Source: Ashinkailepas kermadecensis
Taxonomy: Eukaryota; Arthropoda; Thecostraca; Neolepadidae
Length of the DNA stretch: 64,000 nucleotides
Direction: 5' to 3'
Assembly (NCBI GenBank): GCA_034440615.1
Contig: JAOTOM010004617.1
Coordinates: 248,001 to 312,000 of the forward strand
The notes under the pieces were generated by a model. That model was not told the origin of the DNA. It was given only the letters and a program-made list of their open reading frames with translations, and did no database searches. Below are positions 23,368 through 36,219 of the stretch, one piece after another. The stretch's first letter is position 1, and every line of letters begins with the position of its first letter. A program made the translations under genes and the position numbers.

Positions 23368-24370
23368 TGCTACGGACACTGAATCACCTTCATCCTCCGC
23401 TTAGCATACAGCACAATGCCATTGCGTGAAGGGAACAACGAGCAGTTAAGTAATTCTTCAATCAACAAAGCAGCATAACTGAAATCAACATAGCAACAGC
23501 TTGTAACATCAATAAGCATGCACCAGTCAAAATGGGTGCATGTGCCCAACTGCATTTCGGAAATAATGGAGAGTACCAAAATTGTGTCAATCCAAGTGAA
23601 AACCTGTACACTTCTCCTCAAATCGAAAGCATTCAGCTTGTCTACATTAACGAAAGTGGAAGAGCTATTTATGAATCATCACGTTAGTGAATCTCCATTC
23701 AAGTGGTGATGATGCTTCTTCATGCTACTGGCTTGATGGTGAGAGATCGTGATGACATTTAGGAGGATTTTTTATTTCAGTTTAATTTTATTTCAAGTGA
23801 AATTTAAAGCTTGTTTAGTGTTTTTAACTTTCGAAATGGTAACGTTCAAAGTTGACTTATTTTATTACTCGGCGAATTACTACTGGGATGGTGAATTACT
23901 CGGGTATGCTACGGACACTGAAGTACCTTCATCCTCCGCATAGCATGCATCATAATGACATCGCGTGAAGGGGAGCAACGTGCAGTTCAATAATTATGTA
24001 ATCAACAGAGCAACATAACTGAAATCAACATAGCAAAAGCGTGTAACTTCAATAGGCATGCAAACGTCAAGTTGGGAGTACGTGCACAACTGCATTTCAG
24101 AAATAATATTGCGTTCCAAAATGTCGTTAATCGAAGTGATAACTTCTCAACTCCTCACACCGAAAGCATTCAGCTCGACCACTTTAACCAAGGTAGTTTA
24201 TCAGCTTTTCATGAACCATCACGTTAGTGAATCTTCATTCGATTGGTGAGGATGTTTGCGCATGTTGCCGGCAAGATGGTGGGACTCTGAAATGGCATTT
24301 CGGAGGTTTTCGTTCTTTTTTCCATTTAGTTTTCTTCAAGTGATGATTAAAGTTTACTTAAATTTGCCAG
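23368..24370. repeat. Diverged tandem duplication, 539-bp offset
   Basis: tgctacggacactgaa starts at 23368 and 23907. Shared blocks run on in order: ttcatcctccgc, tgaaatcaacatagcaa, ctgcattt-ggaaata, gaaagcattcagctcg/tg, atcacgttagtgaatct. Each copy is about 460 bp. No coding frame is conserved between them. 24371-25223 shows nothing recognisable. Confidence 0.8.
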
Positions 24371-25223
24371 GCGTCGAAATGGTGGCTTTCAAAATTTCGC
24401 AACGCGTAATGGTCAGCTTCTAGTCGCCATAAATTGCTCTCTCGTTTCATAAGAAGCGGGGGAATATGGCCCTCGCCGAACGAATTTGTACTGTAGGAGG
24501 AAATCGCGTGCACGTTCACTTTCGAGCTACATCGGGTCATCAAGAAACAGCCAAGGAGGCCAGCGCTGCTTTGGGAACCCCAGGGAGTTTCGTTGTTTTC
24601 AAGGCACTCCCTTATCTTTTGACTTTGAAATTATAATTGCATTGATGTTTGCATAGCAGTCCATTGCTTATCTTTCTTACCTTTACAAATTGAGTTGAAA
24701 TGTAATGGATCTGATCAAAATGTTTGTGGACTTGATGGATTTCACAGTTCCAGATTGGAAAAGCATGTTACATGGATATATCCAGCATATTGGTGACAAT
24801 GTGCTTGAAATAAAGTGAAGCATGCAATGTACTTCTTTGATGATGATTTTCTGCGAACGCCAAAGTGAGTTAAGTTGTCCAATGCAGTAAAATATAAAAT
24901 TATAGCTAAAGTAAGCACTTCTTACGAGGGCACGTTGACTTAAAGCATCGTTTCCGTTGAGTTATATGCATTCGAAAAAGCCAAAGTCGAGAAAATTGAA
25001 AGCACAAAATTTGCAAAGTTTTTCACAGTTTAAAATGTTGATTTTTGGATGGCACGCATTTTGAGAGCATGGTCGATTTCGCCTTCTTATTCTGATTCCA
25101 AATAACTTATTTTTAAAATCTACCCCAAGATGAACTCCTTTGAGCCAAGAACAGGACATAGGTCGTGATCCCATACACTCCCTAGTGACGTCACTTTTTG
25201 AGGGGATTAAATTTTGGGGGTGG

Positions 25224-25409
25224 TGTCGGGCCCTACGCGACGTGTGTTTTCCGATGACGCCACTTTCGTTTTCGTGCAAGGCTTGGTTTGGAGTTTAGAG
25301 GGGAGTATAAAAGGGCTCCCGAGACGAGGTGTGAGGATCTGACCGGAAAGACGGCGAATAAAAGTGGAGAACTTTGCTCTGGCGCGCACCGAATGCGATC
25401 ATTGTAGCA
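25224..25409 (+). promoter_or_regulatory. TATA-box promoter-like segment, possibly a solo LTR
   Basis: A canonical tataaaag (25306-25313) is followed 52 bp later by aataaaag (25358). A TATA box with a polyadenylation signal shortly after the expected start point is the U3-R layout of LTR retrotransposons. The segment could run from TGTCGGGCCC (25224) to GTAGCA (25409), but I find no target-site duplication and no clear primer-binding site, so an ordinary promoter remains possible. Confidence 0.35.
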
Positions 25410-26750
25410 GACGCGGGCTAAGTTATTCCTTTTCCCCAAATGTAATGCACAAGCTCCGTCTTTACAGACACAAAAAGGTAACAGTCGCAAAGAGAACACG
25501 TCAGTACACACGCATGTTTCACTGGCGGATCCAGGGGCACGAGTGCCATGGATGGCCCCATGCCCTGTCCAGATCGGTAAGCGACGATTTTCCTATATCA
25601 TCGGGAACGGTGCCGCATCGCGAACGCCCATTTGTACCTATTCCAATCAGCCAAAGGCTTGAGTCCATCTCGCCATCGAAATGTTCATGGACAAGTGTCC
25701 CTTTGACAGAAATGCACACCCCTTAAAGAGAAGTTCGAGCTCACCCCCACTCCTTCACCCCAAAGGTGGCCATCGCGGAAAATAAGGGATATCTCTAGCC
25801 CAGCCCCCCCCCCCCCCCTCTGTTCAGGATGAACAGTGCCACGGTAGATAATAGTAACAAGTGAATAATCGAATGAAATTAAATGAAATAAAATGAAATA
25901 ATAAATTTCCCGGGAGGGGTGTCTTGACCTGCCCTTTCCTGCTGCATAGCCCCAGAGGTCAAGCCTGCCTGCCAATTTGCCGAAGTCTTCCAGCCGCACT
26001 CTGGATATATTATTCATTTGGTTCCGTCTGCTTTAACGTTCTCCAAGACAGGACCCTATACACAAAGCCATCAAGTGTGTGCGACACAAGGCCGTCATTG
26101 ATCCTGCAGCTGGAACGACGTGCTTCCAGCACGTGTCAGGCCTGTGGCGAGGCACTAAGCCTCGGCACATTAAGACCACCAAGTGTCACAAATCGCGCCT
26201 CCCAACGACATGCTAGTATACGTTTGTCATGGTGTAGCAGCTATTACGGCTCATAATTATTATACGTGAAAGTCTCCGTAAGTGAAAGTGCAAGTTTCAC
26301 CCACGTGAGCCCCTCTTCAGTGGTGCACTCAACGGCACCGCAGTCCCACCACCACCTCACGTCCCACTGTGATGGGAGAGGTGGGTGTCCGGCAGCAACT
26401 AATCTCGGCCAACCAGTTGGATCCACTTCTACACCCATGTGGCAGATGCTGAAAGCACAACATATGCTTCGGCCTTGTTGCTGAATACGTGCCAAGTTCG
26501 GCAATATGGATGCAGGTTGTTGTGTTTGGGCTGGCAGGCAGACACTCTGAACTGTGCTCGCAGGTGTGCATTCGGTGCGTACAGAATCGCAACTCCCGGA
26601 CCTGCCCCAGCCGAGTCAAAACAAAGCTGGCCCAATCTGGCCGCTGTGGATAGACCTGCATCGGACCGGCCGAGTTAGGGAAGCCTCCCATGTGCCCACC
26701 AGTGACACATTCCCCATGTCCTCAGAACCACATTGGATTTGTGTGCCCCG
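25410..26750. other. Unassigned region with repeat-border words
   Basis: No supported gene. Contains a C run (25802-25817), short taaatgaaat repeats (25870-25905), and phrases such as ggcggatccaggggcacg that look like mobile-element borders. Confidence 0.4.
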
Positions 26751-26754
26751 ACGT

Positions 26755-27300
26755 AAACTTTTAGGGCCTCAGTGCGGGGCCTCGGCTTGATTTGTATGCC
26801 GCAGTCGCGAGTTTTAGGATCCAAACGCGAGTTGTCGGGCCCAGACACGAGTTCTCTTTCAGGATCCCCTCTCATTCTTTCTGGACCCAGGTCGATTTTC
26901 CATATCTCCTGTGCTTTTCTTCAGGGCCCCGGCTCGATTTTTCAGTTCCGCCCCGGCGCGATATGCTTGTGCCCTGCGCGCCATTTTTTCCCCACTCACA
27001 AAAATCTGGCCCCGTTTCCTAGTGCGATTTGCATAGCTCTTGCGCGATGTTTGAGGGCCCAAATATATTTTGTTGGGGGCCCAGAACGTTTTACGCCGGG
27101 ACCCGACGCATTTTTCGGACGCTTGGCGCGATTTTTGGCCTCAGAATGATGTTCCGAGCATGGATTGATTTTTTTTCGGGAGGGATGGGGCTTCATGCTT
27201 GTCTGGTTCCGGTACGATTTGTCGGGCCCAGTGCGATGTTTTTCTTGGGTCCCTGGGTCTCCCTAATGGAAAAAAATTGGTCACCTTTAACAGTGTAAGC
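26755..27300 (+). repeat. GC-rich short-period array, dispersed family (copy 1)
   Basis: Degenerate monomers of about 27-30 bp alternating a ggGCCCcgg part with a cgcGAttTtT part. The same family occurs at 36400-37160, 48190-49150 (reverse) and 53020-54960. The frames within it are by-products. Confidence 0.75.
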
Positions 27301-27829
27301 TCCCTTTCTTGGTGTTTAAGGGGTGGTGAGCGCAGACGACCACCCATTACTACCTGTAGAACTACTGGTCGCTTTATTAGAGTCTTTCGGTATGGTTATC
27401 CCACTCGGCTACCACACTTCGCTGGGGTTACCATTCCTCTATTACCATGAAATCCGGTTAACTCTTTTCAGTACCACGCTGAACACCACCGCGCACCACC
27501 CACAATAATACTCTGAAAAAGAGCACTTTAGAACCACACCTACAAACTCCCTCTACAAGAGTAGGAGCCTCGATACCTGTGGGCCAGTTCATCGGGTATT
27601 TGGGACACTTGACTTGAAGGAGAGAAAACGTTTTCCTTGATTTGCAACGTACAACAGGCTACTAATTACATTGAGACGACCACTTACTGCTGCAACGTGA
27701 ACTTCGGGACAAAATAAGTCAATATACACAACAACCAGGTGGTGCATGGCACATGACGATCATAGCGAAATATACACGTTCCAGAGTAGTTCGAAATATA
27801 CACCCGTCGTTCCAAAGCAGGGATGCTAG
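27301..27829. other. Unassigned spacer
   Basis: Contains short ctaccac/ccaccac words; no gene or repeat family recognised. Confidence 0.4.
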
Positions 27830-28010
27830 CTCAGACGTTGATTTCCGAAAATTATTGGGGGAGGGGAGCACAATTTATGAAGGCAATGAGCGAATCCAAA
27901 TGGATGGGGGAGGGCACACTCCATAAGGCCCCATATTGAAGGTTGAAAGCATTGGATGGGCAGGGTCAGCATTGAGGGGGGACGCTTGCCCCCTGAAAAG
28001 TACATAAAAC
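27830..28010 (+). repeat. Partial relative of the 58-kb foldback element arm
   Basis: Shares with 58510-58660, in the same order: gggggaggg, atgaaggc, actccataaggc / ttccataggct, ttgaaag / ttgaagtg, attgagggggac, ccctgaaaag / cctcaaagat. Ends are not definable. Confidence 0.55.
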
Positions 28011-28433
28011 AACTCCTCTGGGTATCAGCTTAGCGCTTCTTCGCAAGCAGAGCACACAGTCGTTGTGTTATATTCCGTATCATCCACTTCTGGATATGTC
28101 ATCCAGTCTCCCAGTTGCGGGAGCCCCCGGTGACTGACTCAGTGGGTGTCTGCGTGCAGCATGAACATTGCTTTTTGTCAGAGTTTTCCATCGGAATAAG
28201 CTGCGCTGAATTACTCTAGTCATTGGCGCATCTCCATCGAACGTCGCAACCAGTTCAACGATAGGCATACAGGAATGGAAAATCCCGAGGAGGCAGGCAG
28301 CAGCACCCGTTTTTAATAAGTCAAATGCACATTCAGCGAAAATGAAGTTGACTTCGACCGCATGCTCGGGCTAAGTGCACAATTACCTTCGGCCACTGGC
28401 CAGGCCTTTTCAAGGCTTCTGGAGGTAGCTACG

Positions 28434-28795
28434 GTCCACCGCTGCCATCGGACGGTCCACCGCTGCCATCGGACGGTCCACCGCTACCAGCGGAAGGTCC
28501 AGCGCTGCCGGTGGACGGTCCAGCGCTACCAGCGGACGGTCCAGAGTTGCCGGCGGACGATCTACCGTTTCCGGCGGACGGTCCAGTGCTGCCGGTGGAC
28601 GGTCCAGCGCTACCAGCGGACGGTCCAGAGTTGCCGGCGGACGGTCCACCGTTGCCAGTGGACGGGCCACCGTTGCCGGTGGACGGTCCACCGTTGCTGG
28701 TGGACGGTCCGTCGCTTCCGGCGGACGGTCCAGCACTGCCGGCGAACGGTCCAGCACTGCCGGCGAAAGGTCTACAGCTGACGGGGGACGGTCCG
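28434..28795. repeat. Minisatellite, 21-bp unit, about 17 copies
   Basis: Unit ggtccaccgctgccatcggac and variants (gccggcggac, gccggtggac, accagcggac). Since 21 is seven codons, all frames encode seven-residue repeats (DGPALPA, or RTVHRCR in another frame). No signal peptide or unique sequence adjoins it, so I do not call a gene. Confidence 0.95.
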
Positions 28796-29079
28796 CCGGC
28801 AACACATTTTTAGGAGATACCTAACTCTCGCCGGGCCGGCAGGCGAATCCACCTTCTCCGTGTCGAAGGGGTGGAGGTGGGGGGGGGGGGGGAGGCTATT
28901 GAAAGACCCCTCAAACTTCCGATCTGCGTAAACTAGGATTAAATGCAGAACACCGTTTCAAAGCTGTAGTCATGGAGAGCCCGAAATATACTTTAAATTT
29001 GCATTTTGACTGATTATGACGTCATCAGAGGCCGTATTAGGTCGATTTAAGGATCCTGACTTAGTTCCTGGAAATTATA

Positions 29080-29660
29080 AAACATCACATGTTTCCTTTC
29101 AACACTCACGTCAGGTTATCTCAGATCATTCGATTGTCTTCCAATATCATGCCGCACGACGTAGGTGGAGATGAAACCGAATTCAGATATCACTTGGAGA
29201 GAAACAGTAGCATTCTGTATAAGATGGCATTATGCAGAACATACATGATACCTGATATATATGACCTGATCTGATGTCATTGACCTTTAACACATAACTT
29301 TAACCCATAATACTTATTGCATAGTTTTTATCATATTCGCGTCACAAATCACCAACAAATTGAATTTCCCTCACTGAATACGGTAAACATACGGGGAAAC
29401 TGACCTGACCTCAGGTCTTAACTTTGATCTAAACTAACATTTCCGGATGGAATATCGTTCGCTTTGATGAAAAGATAGCATTAACCGAGTGGTGTGCTGG
29501 GTTGTTGCTTTGATTGGTGGCACTTTTTTAATATTTTGAAGCATCACTCCCTTTGACCTATTCCAGGTCAATGACCTTTGATTACCTAACTTGAAATTTT
29601 GACAAAATAAGCAAAACAGATGGATAATGAGCTAGTGAAGAACTGGTGTCTTTGTGTCTA
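29080..29660. repeat. Dispersed repeat homologous to 51260-51830
   Basis: Shared blocks in order: aggttatctcagatcatt / gggtcatctcggatcatt, aaaccgaatt, aacagtagcattc-g-ataaga, ttgacctgacct words, tttgatgaaaga. Contains clustered tgacct/aggtca words (29402-29415, 29555-29580). No coding frame is conserved. Confidence 0.65.
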
Positions 29661-29924
29661 TTCATTCGACAGCTATTGCAAAAAAAAACCGAGGGAGTCC
29701 CGAGAGCACCCTCCCCCCCCAACCCCACCCCTACCGCCCGCTGGGTACCGCGAGCGTTAATATATACACACAACACATAATTGATTAAAACAATACTGCA
29801 TGAATCACCGGGGTAAGTTGTTACATGTAATATTTTATCCCAATGCACTTTTAGCCGACAGGCCCCGAGCAGTCGTACCACGTTCATAACGCCCCATAGC
29901 AGACATGCATAGGTTTGTCGAAAT

Positions 29925-30850
29925 TATTGTGTTTTAAAGTGCTCACAAACAAGTTTTAAACCAATGTTTTCTCCATAAAGCAAGCAAATGGGTCGGGGTA
30001 AGTTTAGTGAGGTTTTATTGGTTTAGGTTTTCTAAGTTAGACAACGTTTTAAAAAAATTGTCATAAAAAGTGAAGAAAAAAACTTTCTTTTTTTATTGAA
30101 CAGCAGGTTATATAAGTTTAGGTAGGTTGAGTTAGGCTTTTTTTGTTGGCGGGAATTTTGAGAACGTAAGTGGTGAAAAAATTATAAACTTATTTGGCGT
30201 TTGTTTTCTCCAGAGAGATGTCAGGATAGGTTAGGTTAGGTTAAGTTATGAGACATTTCATATAATTTATTTAACAAATACTTTCTATGGCACGCTAAAC
30301 AACCCAAAGCCCTCATTTTGGTGTTATTTTGACAATAAATTGAAAAGTAAGTATTTACACACGAAATGTCTGGCCCCATCATCTTAGTCACGTTCAAGAA
30401 TATTGATTACATTGAAAGGATACATTCCAAGAAGTTATAACGAAACACCTTAGAGCACCAAATTACCAGTTGGTCTATGGTTATCACCGCACTATATGCC
30501 AGACTACAAAGCATGGCAAATGGCTTGACGAGGCTATATTAGACTAGGCTTTTTAGTTGGAAACTTTAAGAACATAAATTGTTCGAAATTTTTGCAATTT
30601 TTTATATACTTTCACAAAAGCGATGTTAGGCCAGGTTAGGTTACGTGATGTGACGTTTTCATTTGATTTTTTTAGCGATTACTTTTATGCTACGCTACTT
30701 AACTCAAAGAGCCTTTCTTGTGATATTTTTCTCACAAACTGAAAAACAAGCATTTGCACAGGAAATGTGTGGTACCATCACCTTAGTGACCTTCAAGAAC
30801 ATTGCACTGGAAAAATAAATAACAAGAATTCATGAAACACCTGAAAGCAC
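29925..30850 (+). repeat. Dispersed TTAGG-word repeat (copies 2 and 3 in tandem)
   Basis: Copy 2 starts with the border tattgtgttttaaagtgctc and acaagtttt, followed by ggttaggttaggtta near 30230 and gaaaagtaagtatttacac. Copy 3 repeats the second half from about 30530 (aggccaggttaggtta, gaaaaacaagcatttgcaca). 29661-29924 and 30851-31400 have no recognised content apart from a C-rich run at 29711. Confidence 0.6.
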
Positions 30851-31402
30851 AAATTTACCGGTTTCTCTACTGTCTGCAGAGCATGGCAAATGGCTCGACG
30901 AGGCGCACCAATCGCGGAAAACATTCGCACCGAAATGAACTGCGAGGGCAAAAATCCGCACCAGGGGGATCGAATACACATACCAAATATTTAAAAAAAA
31001 ATACCATGAGGGAAGAAAATCAAGAAGCTTGCAAGCGCCTTTTCTACATGGACGTATCCTTCAAATCGAATCAATACAAACATGCACATACCACATGGTT
31101 AAAGCACAAACAACCACCCGCACTCCCCATCCTGCTATTTCGAACCTAACATTTAGACGAATTCGGACATTTAGCCGAATTTGGCAGCAGTTTTTTTTTG
31201 CGCGGTAGGTAAACAAATTTGCTAGCCATCGACGAGGACAAATGTAGCGCACTGTTTATTTGTGCGGTTTTTCCAATTGTTATCATTTTCTTCTTGTGCT
31301 TTTTTAAGTCCTGTGAATTGTCAGTGGATTATCGGCCCGTCTGCACCAGGTACCCGTTCCCGCACCAGCCGCAATGCTTGCTACCAGCCCCGCACCGACG
31401 AG

Positions 31403-31575
<173 letters not shown>

Positions 31576-32396
31576 GCCAACATGCAAAGGGTTACAGGAA
31601 AATCTGAGCGAAAGATCAAGAAACATTTGGACACGTAAAATCATATGCTATGCGAACAAAATCTAGGGCTGACCTTCGATCACACCACCCGGTGAGCAGA
31701 AGACGGAAGAGCTTTCTGCGCATGTGCACTAGCGATTTGACTGACATCTGGTGGTAAACACCGGCAATTTGATCTCGTTGTCATCACATCCACAGGCACA
31801 CGCGATCACTCAGCACGATCAAAAACAGACCCAACCGAAGAATCTCTCTCTCCTTCTCATCCGAGAACTGAGAGGATAAGAAACCAATATCGCACCGACA
31901 CCATTTCTGACACCAAACGCCACCTTCGGGAAGCCTCCAGAACCACCGAAGAGGCAACGACGCCACAGGGGCTGCAACCACGTAGCCAGCCTGCCAAAGT
32001 GCCCTCGAACAGCACCACGGCAGCACAAAGACGAGCTGCAACAGCGCCAAAGACCTGCTCCGAAGCCGCGACAACGCCATCTGATCACTACGAAGGACGC
32101 CACCACCTCCCCGAAGAGACCCAACCACGCCATTTTGCAAGGCGTCATCTTGATACTGCGCCCAACAGAAGACCGTCAGCCTTCCACCAGTGCACAGTGT
32201 ATCAGTGCTAACCAGTAGCACATCTACCTTCTAGACGTTAAGATCATCTATCTTCAACTACAGGTTGGTCCGGCGGCGTCACTACCATCCCCCCCCCTCC
32301 CCCATATACCGCCGAGACTGTAATAAGTGTACACCATTCTTCTCCTACCCCGACGCCAAACCCAAGACCCACACCAAACACACCAACTAAACATGT

Positions 32397-32569
32397 ACAC
32401 CAACACCACAACAAACGATCCGACGGGTGATTTCTTCCTCTGCCGCCGGGATGATGGTTATCCCATGAACTCTCTTGCCCCCTGGCTAGTGGAGGGGGAG
32501 ATCACCCGTCGGACACGAGCGCCCCTACACGCACGCCAATTACACACCGGGGCGCTCTTGACACGATGA
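32397..32569 (+). pseudogene. Likely N-terminal remnant of a LINE ORF1
   Basis: The frame reads DFFLCRRDDGYPMNSLAPWL, the kind of short conserved segment that precedes the RNA-binding part of gag-like ORF1 proteins. It is placed directly before the 44-bp minisatellite and the zinc-knuckle segment on the same strand. The assignment rests mainly on that context. 31650-32396 may be the 5' UTR of the same element; no domain is visible there. Confidence 0.35.
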
Positions 32570-33062
32570 CGGAGGAGAGACTGGCTCAAAGGAGCTGGCC
32601 ACGATGACGGAGGAGAGACTGGCTCAAAGACATGTGAGCTGGCCACGGTGACGGAGGAGAGACTGGCTCAAAGACATGGGAGCTGGCCACGATGACGGAG
32701 GAGAGACTGGCTCAAAGACATGGGAGCTGGCCACGATGACGGATGAGAGACTGGCTCAAAGACATGGGAGCTGGCCACGATGACGGAGGAGAGATTGGCT
32801 CAAGGACATGGGTGCTAGCCACGGTGACGGAGGAGAGACTGGCTCAAAGACATGGGAGCTGGCCACGGTAACGGAGGAGAGACTGGCTCAAAGACATGGG
32901 AGCTGGCCACGATGACGGAGGAGAGACTGGCTCAAAGACATGGGAGCTGGCCACGGTGACGGAGGAGAGACTGGCTCAAAGACATGGGAGCTGGCCACGA
33001 TGACGGAGGAGAGACTGGCTCAAAGGAGCTGGCCACGATGACGGAGGAGAGACTAGCTCAAA
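32550..33062. repeat. Minisatellite, 44-bp unit, about 12 copies, inside a LINE ORF1
   Basis: Core gatgacggaggagagactgg then ctcaaagacatgggagctgg; catggg starts at 32675 and 32719 (44 bp). Some units lack gacatg and are shorter. It lies between two ORF1-like coding remnants, so it expanded within the retrotransposon copy or was carried by it. Confidence 0.9.
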
Positions 33063-33462
33063 TAATTGTGAGCCAGGGGACCTCCTCCGTCTACCGGCCC
33101 CCGCCTCAGAAGACAAACCACACACGCACATTCTCATACTGACTTTCAACATCAAACAGCAACCTACACATGTCGAAGCTGGATATATCACACACAAAGT
33201 AACAACGCGAGCACCTTTCCTTCGACACTGTTCTCTCTGGCAGGGATACGGACAATCGAGGGGGGGGTGCTGCAAGCACACGAATCCCATATGTGCCCAT
33301 TGTGCCGACCCACACCACACCAACACCTGCAACAGCGAAACGCGGCGATGTGTCGGATGCGGCGGAGACGACGGCTTTCGGGACGGGGCCTGCCCTCGGT
33401 GGAGGAAAGATAAATATATTCTCAGACTTATCTACTTAGAGGGCTGGGCCCGTCGCGGGTAA
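33004..33462 (+). pseudogene. LINE ORF1 (gag-like) C-terminal fragment with CCHC zinc knuckles
   Basis: A frame without an ATG is open from 33004 to the stop at 33460-33462, running out of the last minisatellite units. After about 25 repeat-derived codons it reads HILILTFNIKQQPTHVEAGY and ITHKV, then three knuckle positions. The first (HCSLWQGYGQSRGGC) has lost its second Cys and its His. The second is intact (CAHCADPHHTNTC, C-x2-C-x3-H-x4-C). The third (CVGCGGDDGFRDGAC) has Asp where His is expected. This order is typical of nucleic-acid-binding ORF1 proteins of Jockey/R1-like non-LTR retrotransposons. Two of three knuckles are damaged, so the copy is dead. A hydrophilic, Pro/Thr/Gln-rich tail continues in broken frames to about 34100. 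Confidence 0.75.
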
Positions 33463-34140
33463 GGGCGTGGGCCACCGAACAGTATCCGTCGCAGCCCGCT
33501 CAACCCCTTCGCCACCAAGAGCCGTCCACATAAACGCACAAATTGTATACGGATACTCCATTATAATACACCGACTGCTCCAGGAAAACCCAGACAGACC
33601 CGACAATAGTCATAAGGCCAAAACCCACAACACAAAACACCGCACAAGGACAGGCACACCTCATACCACCCCACCCCCCCCATACCACACCGCGAAGCAT
33701 TCAACCTATCAGCCCTGCCATATCCCCAGAACCACTCCAAGCACCACAAGCACCACACACGCGACGCAAAAACCACCATAACCATTATGGACCAATCACA
33801 GACTCAGACGACGACTGCATTAGCTCAGACGCCACAGACAACACCCCTCAGACTACCCAAGCACCGACACACAAGCAACCAACAAACGAAACACTACATC
33901 TACCAACACACCAAACACCTACCAAGAAATCCAAAACCCGTACCAAAACCACCCGACATTAAACAGCATCCGAACAAACAACATCCGAACAACTCCTCCA
34001 CCCACTCTCTCCCATCTCTACCCATGACGTGTAAAAAGGAAAGAAAACACACAAGACAAACCGGCTGGTGTACGGATGTCGACACCGTGACCTGAAACAA
34101 ACGTGGAAATAAAATAAATACAAAAAACATTTTTTTTTTA
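33463..34140 (+). pseudogene. ORF1 tail remnant and A-rich end
   Basis: C/A-rich sequence encoding in pieces a low-complexity hydrophilic segment (DSDDDCISSDATDN near 33807), ending in an A-rich stretch (aaataaaataaatacaaaaa, 34108-34127), then a T run. A plausible 3' portion of the ORF1 region. No ORF2 follows. Confidence 0.4.
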
Positions 34141-36219
34141 AACGGGGAAAAACGACCTCAACACAAAGCAAAACAAAGGTCCCATAACAGTGTATGGCAA
34201 ATGTGTTCTTGCAATGTTGAAACGAACGGCGATTCCCCCCCCCAACTACGCCCCGGCACCGCCCGGACCAACACCTTCAACCCATCCACAACGACGTAAG
34301 CAGCCGATATCACCTGACGGTGGCAGGCTGGTACAATTCAATACTACTAATATTACTACTCGCTGTCATAGCAACATGAATAACATACAAATTAAGAGAG
34401 TCTAAATCCGAATTTGAACATCAGTTTCAAACTACCAAATGGAATGCAACAATGCGAGAAGAAATTGGAGCTTCTAGCCTAGTCGTATAAGGTTTACTAG
34501 GCTACAAAGCTTGGCTGTCTTACCCGGGAACTGACCACCGTCAAACTTGATAGAGCGAGGTGTTTTAAAAATGCGCTGACCTACTAGTCATATATTGGTA
34601 ACTCCACCCTGGAGAGTTCGAGAAGGTGGTTCTGCCTGGTGGTCGCTTACCAAAAGTAGCATATTTACTACACACATCATGGTTATCTTGCATGGTTAAT
34701 GTTTCTTACTATTTTTTTCCTAGCATAACCGTTGACGAATAACTACCCCGATATATTCGCTTTTTGTGGCTAATCCCCTTAAATTTAGTAACAAATTTCT
34801 TGTGATCAAAGAACTATGCCGTTATACTAGTTTTATATGCTTACTCCCTTAAAGTTCGTCGATTTTTTTTTCATTGCAGAGTGATTTTCCCGGCTCTGAT
34901 TGGTATTTCGATGCCCGGGCTTTAATTACTGCGCCAGGATGAGATTTCCCAGTGCTTTACTTCTTGCCATTTGCTAAACAATTTTGTTGCCAAAGGTAGG
35001 TGGTTTGCAGGGACTCATTTCACAGTAGGTAACATTTATGAATATAGCCGGAATGGTCAGACTATCATGTGATGTTGGTCGATTATTAAAGCATGTGTGC
35101 ATTATAAAAACATTGATAGTGCTCATACAACATTGGCTGTGTTGAATAACATTCCAGTTATTTTCATATAGTGTATGCCATGGGCTTTCTTGTTTGTCTT
35201 GCAACTTATTAGTAGTACTTGTGCACTACCAAAGGCTGATACATCAATGCTGGTATTTTGCAGCAATATTTATAATGCATTGTTATAGGTGTATTGTGTT
35301 TACTTTTCCCATCAAACGGATATGAAAATGTATTCCAAATGTACATTAAAATTCCACCCAAGTCTTACCATAGGTACTAGGACATTAGGACATTAAGCAG
35401 GGGATCTTTTAATATTGTACCAGCGTCCAGAATGAGTCAACATACCACTGTTTGATTGTACATGCACATTCGGCTCCAGTGTCCTGAAACATTTATTGTT
35501 TTCATAGAGTTGTAAATACAACGTGGAGAAGTATCAAAACAGTCAGCAATATAACTGGCCTGAAATGGTACCCAGTGGAACGGTACCATGCTGGAGATGT
35601 GTTGAAAGGCCATGTCCGAATTACATATGGTGAAAATGTGAATTGTAATGATCAATGTAATTGACGACATGTAAACTATAAGGAGGGCAGACTGTACTTT
35701 CATGAATTTAAATCAAGTTCTTGTTTGATGTCAGTTGTACTTACATTCCTTGAACGCAATGACACTGCTGTTCAGTTTGCAAAATGCACATGCAGAACAG
35801 TAGGCTGAAGAAATGCTTACGCTTATTTGCATAGTGATTGCTAAGCAAATAAATAATTAGTATCAGCACTGCCACTGGGGGACCAAAAATAAAGGCTAAG
35901 ACAAGCAGCTAAGCTACATCATATTGTTGATGTGAATTGGCTAGCTTTAATCAGGAGTACCTTTTAGCCCACTATATGAATACAAAATACCTCGCTTGCT
36001 TACACAAAGGAACATATTACAGCACAGTTTGTCTTGAACAAGATGGCATCATGTAGTGACACAGATAACAACAGGACGATAAAACTGAATTAGTCTAACA
36101 TGTCTACAAAAATAGATCTAAATTATGCCATTGCACTTGAATTGTCTAGTTTCCTTTCACCTCATAGGCACCATAGGCACCTCATAAAGTCATAACGTGT
36201 TCAGACTTAAGAGCCACAA
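34141..36219. other. Unassigned AT-rich region
   Basis: No supported gene. The minus-strand frame at 35437-35703 has hydrophobic stretches but no recognised family. No clear repeat. Confidence 0.4.
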
